A stretch of DNA of 34,499 nucleotides from Mesenet sp031546805 (GTDB lineage Bacteria > Pseudomonadota > Alphaproteobacteria > Rickettsiales > Anaplasmataceae): NCBI GenBank assembly GCA_031546805.1, contig JAVBJW010000020.1, positions 1 through 34,499 on the forward strand, in the 5' to 3' direction. Under the pieces are notes generated by a model that worked only from the letters and a program-made list of their open reading frames with translations, did not search any database and had not been told where the DNA came from. The position numbers and the translations under genes are program-made. Positions within the stretch are counted from its first letter, which is position 1. Every line of letters begins with the position of its first letter. Shown here one piece after another: positions 1 to 8,080 of the stretch.

Positions 1-228
1 TCAGCAGGGCATAATGGATTAAAATCTATAGATCAGTTTATAGGTTCAAACTATTGGCGTTTAAGGATTGGTATTGGCAGGCCTGATAACAACAATGATT
101 TAGCTAATTACGTATTATCAAATTGTTCAGATATGGAAAGTGTTGATTTGCTTGCCAATAAAATTGCTGCAAATATAGCTTCTCTCTTATCAAATGATAA
201 ATTACTATTTCTTCACTCTCTTCTATAG
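1..228 (+). CDS. pth: Peptidyl-tRNA hydrolase, C-terminal part
   Basis: This is the last 75 codons of a gene that begins before the window, read in frame 1 and ending in TAG. Peptidyl-tRNA hydrolase frees tRNA from peptidyl-tRNA that drops off the ribosome. The family signature is visible: a GHNGLKSI segment near the start of the fragment, then YWRLRIGIGRP, followed by the usual lid region and a C-terminal helix (ESVDLLANKIAANIASLL). The order and spacing of these blocks match the C-terminal half of Pth. The tail is not truncated. There is a 140-bp gap to htpG. Identification is from family motifs and is firm; the N-terminal catalytic part cannot be seen. Confidence 0.93.
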   Translation, partial: SAGHNGLKSIDQFIGSNYWRLRIGIGRPDNNNDLANYVLSNCSDMESVDLLANKIAANIASLLSNDKLLFLHSLL

Positions 229-309
229 CCAGCTTTTTTTTGAGATTGAGAACACATCATAAGCGTTAAATTAAAGTCTGAAAATTTTGATAGGTTGTGA
301 GTTTCTTCA

Positions 310-338
310 CTTGAAAAATGTTATTTTAGTGCTTAAAT
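310..338 (+). promoter_or_regulatory. Candidate heat-shock (RpoH-type) promoter of htpG
   Basis: CTTGAAA at 310-316 (core CTTG 310-313), an 18-nt spacer, then CTTAAAT at 332-338. This resembles the alphaproteobacterial sigma-32 pattern CTTG-N17/18-CYTATNT in all but one defined position. The distance to the htpG ATG is about 30 nt. dnaJ has the same upstream box with the same spacing. The elements are seen in the sequence; the sigma-factor assignment is inference. Confidence 0.5.
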
Positions 339-368
339 TTTAGAATAATAAGTAATTTTGGTGTTTTA

Positions 369-2267
369 ATGAGTATTGCACAAGAGAGTTTAAAAGAAGA
401 AAATTTAGAATTTGGTGCCAAAGTAGGGAAAGTATTAAATATAGTGGCCCACAAGCTCTATAGAAATAAGGATATTTTTTTACGCGAGCTTATTTCTAAT
501 GCATCTGACGCATGTGATAAGCTGCGTTATGAATCTTTATCTAACCCAGATTTAATTGATTCAGAAGGTGAGCTAAAAATTACAATTGTTGTTGATAAAG
601 AAGGTCATAAACTTAGTATTACTGATAATGGGATTGGCATGAATAGACAGGATCTAATAGATAACCTTGGTGTAATTGCTAGTTCTGGTACACAAAAATT
701 TTTAGAAGCAATTGAAAGTGAAGATTCTAGTCAAAAAGTAGAGCTAATAGGAAAGTTTGGAATCGGTTTTTATTCAGCATTCATGGTAGCAGCAGAAGTT
801 ATCGTGAAATCAAGGAAAGCAGGAGAAAAAGAGTCTTGGTTATGGAAATCTAAAGGTGATAGCGAATTCACAGTGAGAAGTTTAGATGAGGAGGTTCCTA
901 GAGGGACAGAAATAACTTTATTACTTCGTCCTGAAGAGCATGAATTCTTAGATAAGTTTCGTATAGAAAATATCGTAACAACATATTCTGATCACATTGA
1001 TTTTCCGGTTGAGTTTATAGACGAGAAAGGTAATAGCGAGAAATTAAATAGCAAATCTGCCATTTGGACCAGGGCTAAAGATAAAATTACCAAAGAAGAG
1101 CATAATGAGTTTTTTCTTAGTGTTGCGCATGTTGGTGGTGAGCCGTGGATGATATTACATAATAAAAATGAAGGTACAATTGAATATATAAATTTACTTT
1201 ATATTCCTTCAATAAAGCCTTTCGACTTATTCCATCCAGATAGACGCTGCTCTGTTAAACTTTACGTTAACAAAGTTTTTATTACTGAAGATAATGTGCA
1301 GATTATACCACAATATTTGCGTTTTTTAAAGGGTGTTGTTGACTCACCAGATTTACCTTTAAATATTAGCAGAGAAACGTTGCAGAGTAACAAAGTTGTT
1401 GAAAAAATTAGGCAGTCTTTAGTTAAGAAGGTGATATCTAAGTTGAGGAAAAAGGCCGAGGAAGATTTAAGTGATTATACTAAATTTTGGAATAATTTTG
1501 GTGCTGTTTTAAAAGAAGGATTATGTGAAGCAATGAATACAGATGCAAGAGAAGAATTACTATCTGTATGTCGCTTCTATAGTACAGCAAATGATAATAA
1601 TACATTAGTTAGTATTGAAGATTATATAGGGAGAATGAAACCAGATCAGGATCATATATATTATCTCACTGGTAATAATATAGAAACAATAAAAAAGAGT
1701 CCACAACTTGAAGGTTTCGTCAGCAGAGGACTTGAAGTATTGCTGCTTGTTGATCCAGTTGATGATTTTTGGACAAGTATTGTTACTGAATATCAAAAAT
1801 ATAAACTTCAATCCATAACTCGTGTTGATGCAGATCTAGAAAAATTCTCTGTGCAACAAGATCAAAAAGATGAGTCTTCAAATAGTGAAGAGGATATAGA
1901 TTTATTAGTCAAATATTTCACTAAAATATTAGGTGAGCTAGTGAGTAGCGTCAAAGTTTCAAAAAAATTAACTAATAGTCCTGTATGTCTTGCATCTGGT
2001 GATAGCGGGATGGATATTAGAATGGAGCGCTTTTTGCGTGAGCAAAAGCAATTGAATTATAAAAGTGCAAAAATCCTAGAAATTAATGTTAAGCATCCTG
2101 TAATTCAAGGGATAATTAAGTCTTATACTAAAGATGGAGAAAATTCTATGCTTGAAGATATTATACACTTGTTATTTAGTCAAGCTTGTATTATTGAAGG
2201 TGAAGAGGTCAATGATACCAGCATTTTCTCTAGTCGTATGAATAATATCTTTAGTAAAGTGCTGTAA
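369..2267 (+). CDS. htpG: Molecular chaperone HtpG (Hsp90)
   Basis: A cytosolic ATP-dependent Hsp90 chaperone of 632 residues, the normal bacterial length. The N-terminal GHKL ATPase domain shows its hallmarks: ELISNASDACDKLRY near residue 40, ITDNGIGMN near residue 85, LGVIASSGTQKF, and the glycine-rich GKFGIGFYSAFMV lid near residue 128. The middle domain has the RRCSVKLYVNKVFI and LPLNISRETLQ stretches typical of Hsp90. The C-terminal dimerisation domain (about residues 510-632) is more divergent but intact, and the eukaryotic MEEVD tail is absent, as expected in bacteria. No strong Shine-Dalgarno sequence precedes the ATG. A possible heat-shock promoter lies about 30 nt upstream. It stands alone, not in an evident operon. 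Confidence 0.97.
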   Translation: MSIAQESLKEENLEFGAKVGKVLNIVAHKLYRNKDIFLRELISNASDACDKLRYESLSNPDLIDSEGELKITIVVDKEGHKLSITDNGIGMNRQDLIDNLGVIASSGTQKFLEAIESEDSSQKVELIGKFGIGFYSAFMVAAEVIVKSRKAGEKESWLWKSKGDSEFTVRSLDEEVPRGTEITLLLRPEEHEFLDKFRIENIVTTYSDHIDFPVEFIDEKGNSEKLNSKSAIWTRAKDKITKEEHNEFFLSVAHVGGEPWMILHNKNEGTIEYINLLYIPSIKPFDLFHPDRRCSVKLYVNKVFITEDNVQIIPQYLRFLKGVVDSPDLPLNISRETLQSNKVVEKIRQSLVKKVISKLRKKAEEDLSDYTKFWNNFGAVLKEGLCEAMNTDAREELLSVCRFYSTANDNNTLVSIEDYIGRMKPDQDHIYYLTGNNIETIKKSPQLEGFVSRGLEVLLLVDPVDDFWTSIVTEYQKYKLQSITRVDADLEKFSVQQDQKDESSNSEEDIDLLVKYFTKILGELVSSVKVSKKLTNSPVCLASGDSGMDIRMERFLREQKQLNYKSAKILEINVKHPVIQGIIKSYTKDGENSMLEDIIHLLFSQACIIEGEEVNDTSIFSSRMNNIFSKVL

Positions 2268-2360
2268 AATTAAAGTTTGCTTGAGATATTAGCTAAAATA
2301 CCACAATTTATATCTTGTTTCGCTACTTTTTCCTAACATTGTTTTTTCACTAACAAAATT

Positions 2361-3146
2361 TTGTTCATAGGACCTAAAAGCTTAAAAACATGCTCTAGAT
2401 TTATGAGCATCGCTGATACTACCTCATATATAGCGATGTTTCTTATCACGATATTATTACAATTTAACTTTAACAAAAGTAATAAAATAAAACTCTGGCT
2501 CTGGGTAGCAATGTTTTGTCTTAAGTTAATGAGCAATTTAATATGGTTATCGTATTCAATAAACAGTTTGAAAAGTTTAAAGCACAAGCAAGATTGCAAA
2601 GAGGATGTAAAGAAGTTAAAAACAATACGTTATCGTGTTGCAATAGTATGCTACTCTGTGGATACAATCAGACAGTGCATAGGTTTGGTCGATACATTAG
2701 ATAGCAGTCTTGTACTGATTAATTATACAGAGCCACTGAATGGATATGTGATGACAAGTTTTGCAACAAAATTTCTCAAGCTATTTATGTCGTCATCTAT
2801 AGAAAGATATTGTAAGCACAAGGATTATCAGAGCAGCAAAAGGGGGAATAAAGAAAAGTTATTACTGATCATTGCGTTTTCAACATTAGCCTTCATAGTA
2901 CTTGATATTGTCGGTAAAATAATTAATGTTGCCGAGCAATATGGGTACTTTGTTATAGAAAACAAAATAGTAGGTTTAGGCAATAACATTACATATAAAT
3001 TCAACTTCAGTAGCACAATGAGGATTATTTGCATGTTTATCATGATAATTGCATACACTATGCAGTCAGTAATTGAAAAAAAGCGTTCTATTCAAATTGA
3101 TAGTCCAAATATAACTACAATTGAAGAGCTAAATATTACCGTTTAA
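2361..3146 (+). CDS. Putative multipass membrane protein, non-ATG start
   Basis: A 261-residue protein of unknown function. The frame opens after a TAA at 2334. The first usual start is TTG at 2361, with ATT at 2358 as an alternative and the first ATG only at 2403. No clear ribosome binding site precedes any of them, so the start is uncertain. Four hydrophobic stretches are visible: about residues 24-37 (YIAMFLITILLQF), 46-65 (LWLWVAMFCLKLM), 168-190 (LLLIIAFSTLAFIVLDIVG) and 220-237 (RIICMFIMIIAYTM). They are separated by a basic, Lys/Cys-containing middle portion. It is preceded by htpG (94 bp) and followed by a broken gene. I do not recognise a family. It could be a lineage-specific inner-membrane protein. 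Confidence 0.6.
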   Translation: MFIGPKSLKTCSRFMSIADTTSYIAMFLITILLQFNFNKSNKIKLWLWVAMFCLKLMSNLIWLSYSINSLKSLKHKQDCKEDVKKLKTIRYRVAIVCYSVDTIRQCIGLVDTLDSSLVLINYTEPLNGYVMTSFATKFLKLFMSSSIERYCKHKDYQSSKRGNKEKLLLIIAFSTLAFIVLDIVGKIINVAEQYGYFVIENKIVGLGNNITYKFNFSSTMRIICMFIMIIAYTMQSVIEKKRSIQIDSPNITTIEELNITV

Positions 3147-3258
3147 TGAGTATTGTGAGAAGGGTTTAATTTATAGTTTAGTTAAAAAAGAAATTTAATA
3201 TGTTGATTTATTCGCTATTATCCATATAATTTATATATTAATATAGTAGTGGATAATC

Positions 3259-4102
3259 ATGAATGTGCAAAAACAACTAAAAAAAGTAGTATCATCAATT
3301 CTTGTTAAGATGGGAATTATATCAACACCATATGCAGAATTAAAAGAAATAGTGTTACAACTTCTTGTTGAAAGTGATGATAATGAAGAGCTTGAGAACA
3401 GAGCTTTTGAAATTATCACTGAGGATGGTTTTGAAGAGTATGTTAATAATATAGATAATAATAGTATAGGAACTATTTTAGATTGTATACAGTTCTGCGA
3501 TAGCAAAGGTGGAACAAGGCTGAACAATCCTGCATTAATAAGATTGGAATGGGGTATTAGACTCTTTGGAGGAAAGACAGCAAAAGAATTAAGGGTAGGG
3601 ATTAATGATACAGTAGACAATACGTTGTATTATTGTGCGGTTGGAGGAATAGCGGGGTTTGTAGGGGGAGTAGCAGAGATTGGATTAGCATTTATATTAG
3701 ATGCAGCGTTAGAATTACCAGAAGAAAGGCCAATATTTATGCCTGTATTAGGGATTTCAGTACCTGTGTTAATGGAAGGAATGATATGAGTAATATGTTT
3801 AACGGAAGATACGGATATAGTACATGTAGTAAAAGCATGCTTGGATTTAGGCATAATTAGAAATGCAGCAATTATGATGACGTCAATTGCTGCAGTGGCA
3901 ACAACTCTTTCAGTACCAATGTTGGACAGTGATGCGGGAATGGAAAGAGGCATTAGAATACGGAGTAACAGTTGCATCTGGAGTAGGTACTGTATTTGCA
4001 TTGTCAGAAATATTGACAAGAAGATTCTTCAATATTCCCAACACAGCAATTCAACAAGCTAACACAAACGCGCAAGCAGCAGATGTGCAACCAGCACTTT
4101 AA
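3259..4102 (+). pseudogene. Broken membrane-protein gene (in-frame TGA plus frameshift)
   Basis: The first frame starts with ATG at 3259 (MNVQKQLKKVVSSILVKMG) and runs 176 codons to a TGA at 3787-3789. The same frame beyond this stop remains protein-like (VICLTEDTDIVHVVKACLDL, then IAAVATTLSVPMLDSDAG) up to about 3939. There the plausible reading moves to frame 2 (KEALEYGVTVASGVGTVFAL), which ends at TAA 4100-4102. Together the pieces would make a protein of about 280 residues with an acidic N-terminal domain, a glycine-rich hydrophobic segment near residues 125-150 and a second hydrophobic part later. One premature stop and one frameshift therefore separate it from an intact gene. The 176-aa N-terminal piece could still be expressed. 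The function is unknown to me; sequencing error is an alternative explanation. Confidence 0.65.
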
Positions 4103-4171
4103 TAATTTTAAGGTTGACAAACATCGCTGCATCTTACTAATAATGTTATTTCTCATATTTTAAACAAACAG

Positions 4172-4801
4172 ATGACAATATTTGTGCACAACGATGATTT
4201 ACCAGTTAATGTTGTTTTTCAAAAATCTGTAGCTATTGATACAGAAGCAATGGGGCTTGTTAATCACCGTGATAGGTTATGCGTTGTACAGTTTTCTGCT
4301 GGAAATGGCGATGTACATTTAGTAAAATTTAAAGATAACTATGAAGCCCCTAACATTAAAAAAATATTAAAAGATACTAGTGTAATCAAAATATTTCACT
4401 TTGCACGTTTTGACATAGCAATACTTCGATATTACTTAAAGGTTTGGGCTTTTCCATGTTATTGTACAAAAATTGCTTCACGTTTAGCACGTACATATAC
4501 AGATTACCACGGACTTAAAGAATTGTGTAGTGAATTACTTGGCATAAGACTGAACAAACAACACCAATCTTCTGACTGGGGGCAAGAGATGTTAACACAA
4601 GAACAATTAAATTATGCCGCCAATGATGTTTTATATTTACACAAGATAAAAGATAAATTAGATGCAATGCTAGAGCGCGAAGATAGAGAAAAACTTGCAT
4701 CAGATTGTTTTGAATTTCTTAAAACTCGTATTGAATTGGATCTATTGGGATGGGAAAATATTGATATATTTAGTCATCAAACATCGACTCAAAAACATTG
4801 A
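4172..4801 (+). CDS. rnd: Ribonuclease D-like 3'-5' exonuclease
   Basis: A 209-residue DEDDy-type 3'-5' exoribonuclease, which in the RNase D family trims tRNA 3' ends and other stable RNA precursors. All catalytic motifs are visible: D23 and E25 in AIDTEAMG (ExoI), D81 in HFARFDIAIL (ExoII), and Y148 with D152 in LNYAANDVLYL (ExoIII). DYHGLKEL near residue 111 is also typical. The protein lacks the HRDC domains of the roughly 375-residue E. coli enzyme. This short single-domain form is common in Alphaproteobacteria. It follows the broken gene by 69 bp and precedes dnaJ by 114 bp. The ATG at 4172 starts just ahead of the domain, so the start is probably right although the ribosome site is weak. 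Confidence 0.93.
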   Translation: MTIFVHNDDLPVNVVFQKSVAIDTEAMGLVNHRDRLCVVQFSAGNGDVHLVKFKDNYEAPNIKKILKDTSVIKIFHFARFDIAILRYYLKVWAFPCYCTKIASRLARTYTDYHGLKELCSELLGIRLNKQHQSSDWGQEMLTQEQLNYAANDVLYLHKIKDKLDAMLEREDREKLASDCFEFLKTRIELDLLGWENIDIFSHQTSTQKH

Positions 4802-4859
4802 TAAACAATTTATACTTATCTATAAAAAAAATTACTGTATTATAGTAATTTAGAGACTA

Positions 4860-4888
4860 CTTGAAATTTAAGTGTTAAGTGCATACCT
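4860..4888 (+). promoter_or_regulatory. Candidate heat-shock (RpoH-type) promoter of dnaJ
   Basis: CTTGAAA at 4860-4866 (core CTTG 4860-4863), an 18-nt spacer and CATACCT at 4882-4888, about 27 nt before the dnaJ ATG. The -35-like box and spacing equal those before htpG. The -10-like box matches CYTATNT less well, in four of six defined positions. The assignment is inference. Confidence 0.4.
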
Positions 4889-4915
4889 TTTAATTACTGT
4901 GTATACAAAGTCAAG

Positions 4916-6058
4916 ATGAGTAAAAAAGATTATTATGAACTATTAGGTGTTAAGAAAAGTGCTTCAGAAGCTGAGATAAAAAAAGCATATTATAATATGG
5001 CTAGGCAATGTCACCCTGATAATAATCCAGGTGATAAAGTTAAAGAAGAAAAATTCAAAGAAGTATCAGAAGCATATGAGATTTTATCTAATAAAGAGAA
5101 AAGGACAGCTTATGATCAATATGGTCATAATGCATTTAGTAATGGCGGAGGAAACCCAGGCTTTAGCCAGGGCTTTGGATCTGCGGCTGATTTTCAGGAT
5201 ATATTTAATGACTTGTTTGGTGGCTTCGGTGGTGGTTCTAGTCGAAAGAAACGTAGTACAGAAGCGCGTGCAAGTAATGCTCGCGGCTCAGATTTGCGTT
5301 TTGATCTACAGATAAGGTTAGAAGATGCTTTTAGTGGTTTAAAAGCTCCTATACACTATGTAACAAATGTAAAATGCAAGGCTTGTAATGGAAATGGTAG
5401 TGAAGGAACTGCAAAGTCAGTACAATGCAGTACATGTGGTGGTGCTGGTAGGATTAGAGCGCAGCAGGGATTTTTTACAATTGAAAGAACCTGCCATGTG
5501 TGTAACGGTGAGGGCGAGTCAATTCAAAATAAATGTAAAAAATGTGGTGGTCACGGTCGTGTAAGGGGTGAGGTTGATATTCTGGTTTCTGTACCAAAAG
5601 GCATAGAAGATGGCTATAGTATAAGAGTAAGTGAAAAAGGTGAAGCAGGAGTGAGAGGAGGGGGAAATGGTGATTTATATGTCTACGTTAAAATATCTGC
5701 TCACAAGTTTTTCACAAGAAACGGTGCTGATATATATTGCAGAGTTCCTGTAATGATGACTATTGCAATACTTGGAGGAGAAATTGAAGTTCCATCAATT
5801 GATGGGATGCATGCAAAAGTAAAAGTACCGGCTGGGACACAAACAGGAGATAAGCTTCGTCTTAAAGAAAAAGGCATGCCTTATATGAACTCAGTTGGCA
5901 AATTTGGTGATATGTATATTCAAGTCACTGTAGAGACACCAATAAATTTAACAGACAAACAAAAAGAATTACTGAAAAAATTTGAGTGTGAATGTAATAA
6001 TAGCTCTAGTCCACAATGTGAGAGCTTCTTTAAAAAAGTTAAAAGCTTTTTTAAGTGA
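4916..6058 (+). CDS. dnaJ: Chaperone protein DnaJ (Hsp40)
   Basis: A full-length co-chaperone of 380 residues that stimulates the DnaK ATPase and delivers substrates. Domains in order: a J domain (residues 4-70) with HPD at 33-35; a Gly/Phe-rich linker (about 75-115, with GGGNPGFSQGFG and DLFGGFGGG); the zinc-binding domain with four CxxCxGxG repeats (CKACNGNG, CSTCGGAG, CHVCNGEG, CKKCGGHG); and the two substrate-binding beta domains ending in the KKFECEC region. This is a class I DnaJ with nothing missing. The Ser/Arg/Lys-rich insert after the G/F region (SSRKKRSTEARASNARG) is a little longer than I would expect. dnaK is not in the window. A heat-shock-type promoter candidate lies just upstream. 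Confidence 0.97.
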   Translation: MSKKDYYELLGVKKSASEAEIKKAYYNMARQCHPDNNPGDKVKEEKFKEVSEAYEILSNKEKRTAYDQYGHNAFSNGGGNPGFSQGFGSAADFQDIFNDLFGGFGGGSSRKKRSTEARASNARGSDLRFDLQIRLEDAFSGLKAPIHYVTNVKCKACNGNGSEGTAKSVQCSTCGGAGRIRAQQGFFTIERTCHVCNGEGESIQNKCKKCGGHGRVRGEVDILVSVPKGIEDGYSIRVSEKGEAGVRGGGNGDLYVYVKISAHKFFTRNGADIYCRVPVMMTIAILGGEIEVPSIDGMHAKVKVPAGTQTGDKLRLKEKGMPYMNSVGKFGDMYIQVTVETPINLTDKQKELLKKFECECNNSSSPQCESFFKKVKSFFK

Positions 6059-6147
6059 TACTTTATAATTAATGTAGTTTATTCACCATAATTATTTAAC
6101 TATTTATATATACAATCTAGTATATTAAATTACAAATGAGGATTGAT

Positions 6148-7374
6148 ATGCAAGGTGGAAATAATATAGATATCAACAGTGTAGGACATTTCACACAAGA
6201 AGTCGTGAAAGGTGTGTTACAAAATGTTAAAACATTATCAAATGACGACATAAATATGCTCACAGAAGTAGCACAAAACCATGAAGTTATAGAAACTATA
6301 GATATCACTAATGCAGAATTAAAACAGTATACAGATCATGGAGTAGAAAGGTTAGAATCAAATGATGTAAGTCTAAGTGAAGTTTCGGAAGCTGTAAATA
6401 ATGCTACTAAAATGGTGAATGATCTAGAAGTACAAAGTAATATTAGAAAAAGTATTCCTAAGGAGTTAGTAGATAGATTTAAAGATCTCAGTCCTGTAAA
6501 AAAAGTACTTACTGGATCAGCAATAACAGCAGTGGTAGTTGTAGCAGCTCCAATTGCTCTAGTTGCACTTACATTTGCATTACTGAGCCTAGGTGGAATG
6601 GCAATAGGAAAAGGCGCAATAGCAACAGGCAAAGGAGCAGTGATAGCAGGTAAAGGAATAGCACATGGCGCACATAAAGCTGAAGAAGGTATCAAAACTG
6701 CTGCTAATGTAGTGAAAGAAAGCGCAGAAAAGGTAGGTAGAGCTACGACGCATGGTTTAAAAGATGTGGCTGATACATTGCCTGGACGTACAACTAATAT
6801 AGAACAATTCTTGAATAAAATAGACAAGATAGCAAAAGATGTACGTTTTCTAGTTACAGAAAAATCAGAAATAGAATATAACTTTCTAAAAAAGTTTATT
6901 GTTAATGATCAAAACGCTATTGACCAGGATAAAGTAAAGGCATTGAAATGGACAGTGCATGAAATTATCTCTCATTACGGTGCTAAGAGTTTAATAGATC
7001 AAGTAGATGTTTTATTAGACAAAGGTAAAAGCACGTTTGGTACAGATAAAAACCACAAAACAGGTCAAAACTACAAAACAGGTCAAAACGACAAAACAGG
7101 TCAAAACGACAAAATTGACGATTATGAAAAGTTTGAAGAAGGACTTAATAATGTTATCTCTCAAATAAACACGCAAAAAATCGATATAAGTGATGTATTC
7201 AATGATAGATTAAGTGAAATAAAACAAGAAAAAGTAGATCAAAAAGCGAGTTCACCTTTGAATCAGGCTGAAAGTAAAGTGTCAAGTAAAAAATCAACAC
7301 TCAGCGAAGCCCCAAACTCAAATATAAAAAACCCAATCGTTCAAGAACAAAGTCCAGAGAGAAGTAAGGGTTGA
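6148..7374 (+). CDS. Hypothetical protein with hydrophobic segment, GKG heptads and tandem repeat
   Basis: A protein of about 408 residues that I do not recognise. ATG codons stand at 6136 and 6148. The second is preceded by GAGG (6138-6141) at 6-nt spacing, so I prefer it. The N-terminal third is acidic and helical. A strongly hydrophobic Ala/Val-rich segment lies at about residues 122-146 (ITAVVVVAAPIALVALTFAL), followed directly by three heptads carrying GKG (AIGKGAI, ATGKGAV, IAGKGIA) and an amphipathic Ala/Lys region. The C-terminal third is polar, Lys/Gln/Ser-rich and contains a KTGQN-type six-residue repeat encoded by 18-bp units. A membrane-associated or secreted host-interaction protein is possible, but there is no direct evidence. 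A dead IS5-type transposase follows immediately. Confidence 0.7.
   Translation: MQGGNNIDINSVGHFTQEVVKGVLQNVKTLSNDDINMLTEVAQNHEVIETIDITNAELKQYTDHGVERLESNDVSLSEVSEAVNNATKMVNDLEVQSNIRKSIPKELVDRFKDLSPVKKVLTGSAITAVVVVAAPIALVALTFALLSLGGMAIGKGAIATGKGAVIAGKGIAHGAHKAEEGIKTAANVVKESAEKVGRATTHGLKDVADTLPGRTTNIEQFLNKIDKIAKDVRFLVTEKSEIEYNFLKKFIVNDQNAIDQDKVKALKWTVHEIISHYGAKSLIDQVDVLLDKGKSTFGTDKNHKTGQNYKTGQNDKTGQNDKIDDYEKFEEGLNNVISQINTQKIDISDVFNDRLSEIKQEKVDQKASSPLNQAESKVSSKKSTLSEAPNSNIKNPIVQEQSPERSKG
7055..7108 (+). repeat. 18-bp tandem repeat, three copies, inside a CDS
   Basis: Three consecutive units with consensus ACAAAACAGGTCAAAACK start at 7055, 7073 and 7091, differing only at the last base (T, G, G). 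A partial fourth begins at 7109. Being a multiple of three, the array keeps the reading frame and encodes repeated KTGQNX hexapeptides in the 6148-7374 protein. Such arrays can gain or lose copies without breaking the gene. Confidence 0.9.
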
Positions 7375-7382
7375 TCAATTAC

Positions 7383-7400
7383 CACCAGCTTCTGCTGGTG
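7383..7400. terminator. Short perfect hairpin after the 6148-7374 gene
   Basis: CACCAGC, loop TTCT, GCTGGTG form a perfect 7-bp stem 9 bp after the stop codon. No T-run follows (ATTTGGG), so it is at best a weak intrinsic terminator. It may instead be leftover IS sequence. Confidence 0.3.
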
Positions 7401-7404
7401 ATTT

Positions 7405-7865
7405 GGGTTACAGATACAGCGGCCGAAAAACAACAAAAAAAGGAAAAATCTTACTCTTGGAAGAAGAAAACAACCACGATAAAAACTTAAATTATAGTAG
7501 AAGAAAGTGGGAAAATTGTGTCAGTTTCAAGATCACATAGAGGAAGGATTTTAGGATAAGAGAACAAGCAAAATTTCTGCAACAAGAAAAGTTGCTGCAA
7601 AAAGATAATATAAGGTACGCTGATTCTGGATATCAGGGATGTCAAAAATTACAGTTGTGATTCCGTATAAAAAATACCGTAAAAAACCTCTTATGATATG
7701 GCAAAAAGAGCATAATAGGCAGCTTGCGTCGTTTAGGATGAGAGTGGAAAATAAGATTCGAGAATATTTAAAATTATGTCACATGTTTACCGTAATTTTC
7801 AGAAAAAATATAATTTGAGATTTAATTTGATCGCTAGAATTTATAATTTAGAGTTGATTAAATGA
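7405..7865 (+). pseudogene. Degenerate IS5-family (IS1031/ISL2-like) transposase remnant
   Basis: No long frame is open here, yet the three frames together spell the C-terminal half of a DDE transposase. Pieces in order: VTDTAAEKQQKKEKSYSWKK, then IIVEESGKIVSVSRSHRG, then DFRIREQAKFLQQEKLLQKD, then IRYADSGYQGCQKLQ (7622-7639 encodes DSGYQG). After a stop come VIPYKKYRKKPL, EHNRQLASFRMRVENKIRE, and finally LRFNLIARIYNLEL ending at TGA 7863-7865. The DSGYQG, NRQLASxRxRVE and LRFNLIAxIYNxEL blocks are characteristic of IS5-group transposases; the E of the last block is the catalytic glutamate region. At least two stops and two frameshifts make it inactive. The N-terminal half is missing. An IS-end-like sequence follows at 7865-7882. 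Confidence 0.85.
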
Positions 7866-7882
7866 GTTTCCAAAGAGGTCTA
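7865..7882. mobile_element. Probable terminal inverted repeat of the dead IS5-type element
   Basis: AGTTTCCAAAGAGGTCTA lies immediately after the transposase stop, where the right end of an IS is expected. It closely matches the reverse complement of 34171-34190 (AAGTTTGCGAAAGTAGTCTA), another end-like sequence in this window. The remaining 7883-8080 shows no gene and no other element that I recognise. Confidence 0.4.
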
Positions 7883-8080
7883 GTATTTCGCTTGGTTTTT
7901 ACTCCAAATCTTGATTAATACCATAGAGATGCTTTTAAGTAGTAAACATAAGCTTAAGATTTTTTATTCTAGAATTGGGATAATAAATGCTAATATCATC
8001 TAACCTAAGTTGAGAAATTAAGTAAAAAATAATATTAAGTTAGTATAACTTCTAACTTATTTGAATTCTCAAGGGGAGAT

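Noticed and set aside
3630..4019. Open frame of 129 codons on the minus strand
   Set aside because: It is the complement of the broken gene; its hydrophobic look comes from codon composition of the sense strand.
5031..5315. Alternative frame within dnaJ
   Set aside because: Out-of-frame shadow; the dnaJ frame has all domains.
6336..6827. Open frame of 163 codons on the minus strand
   Set aside because: Shadow of the 6148-7374 gene, with no ribosome site or family match.
7055..7115. Repeat array considered as CRISPR
   Set aside because: Units are directly adjacent without spacers and lie in frame inside a CDS.
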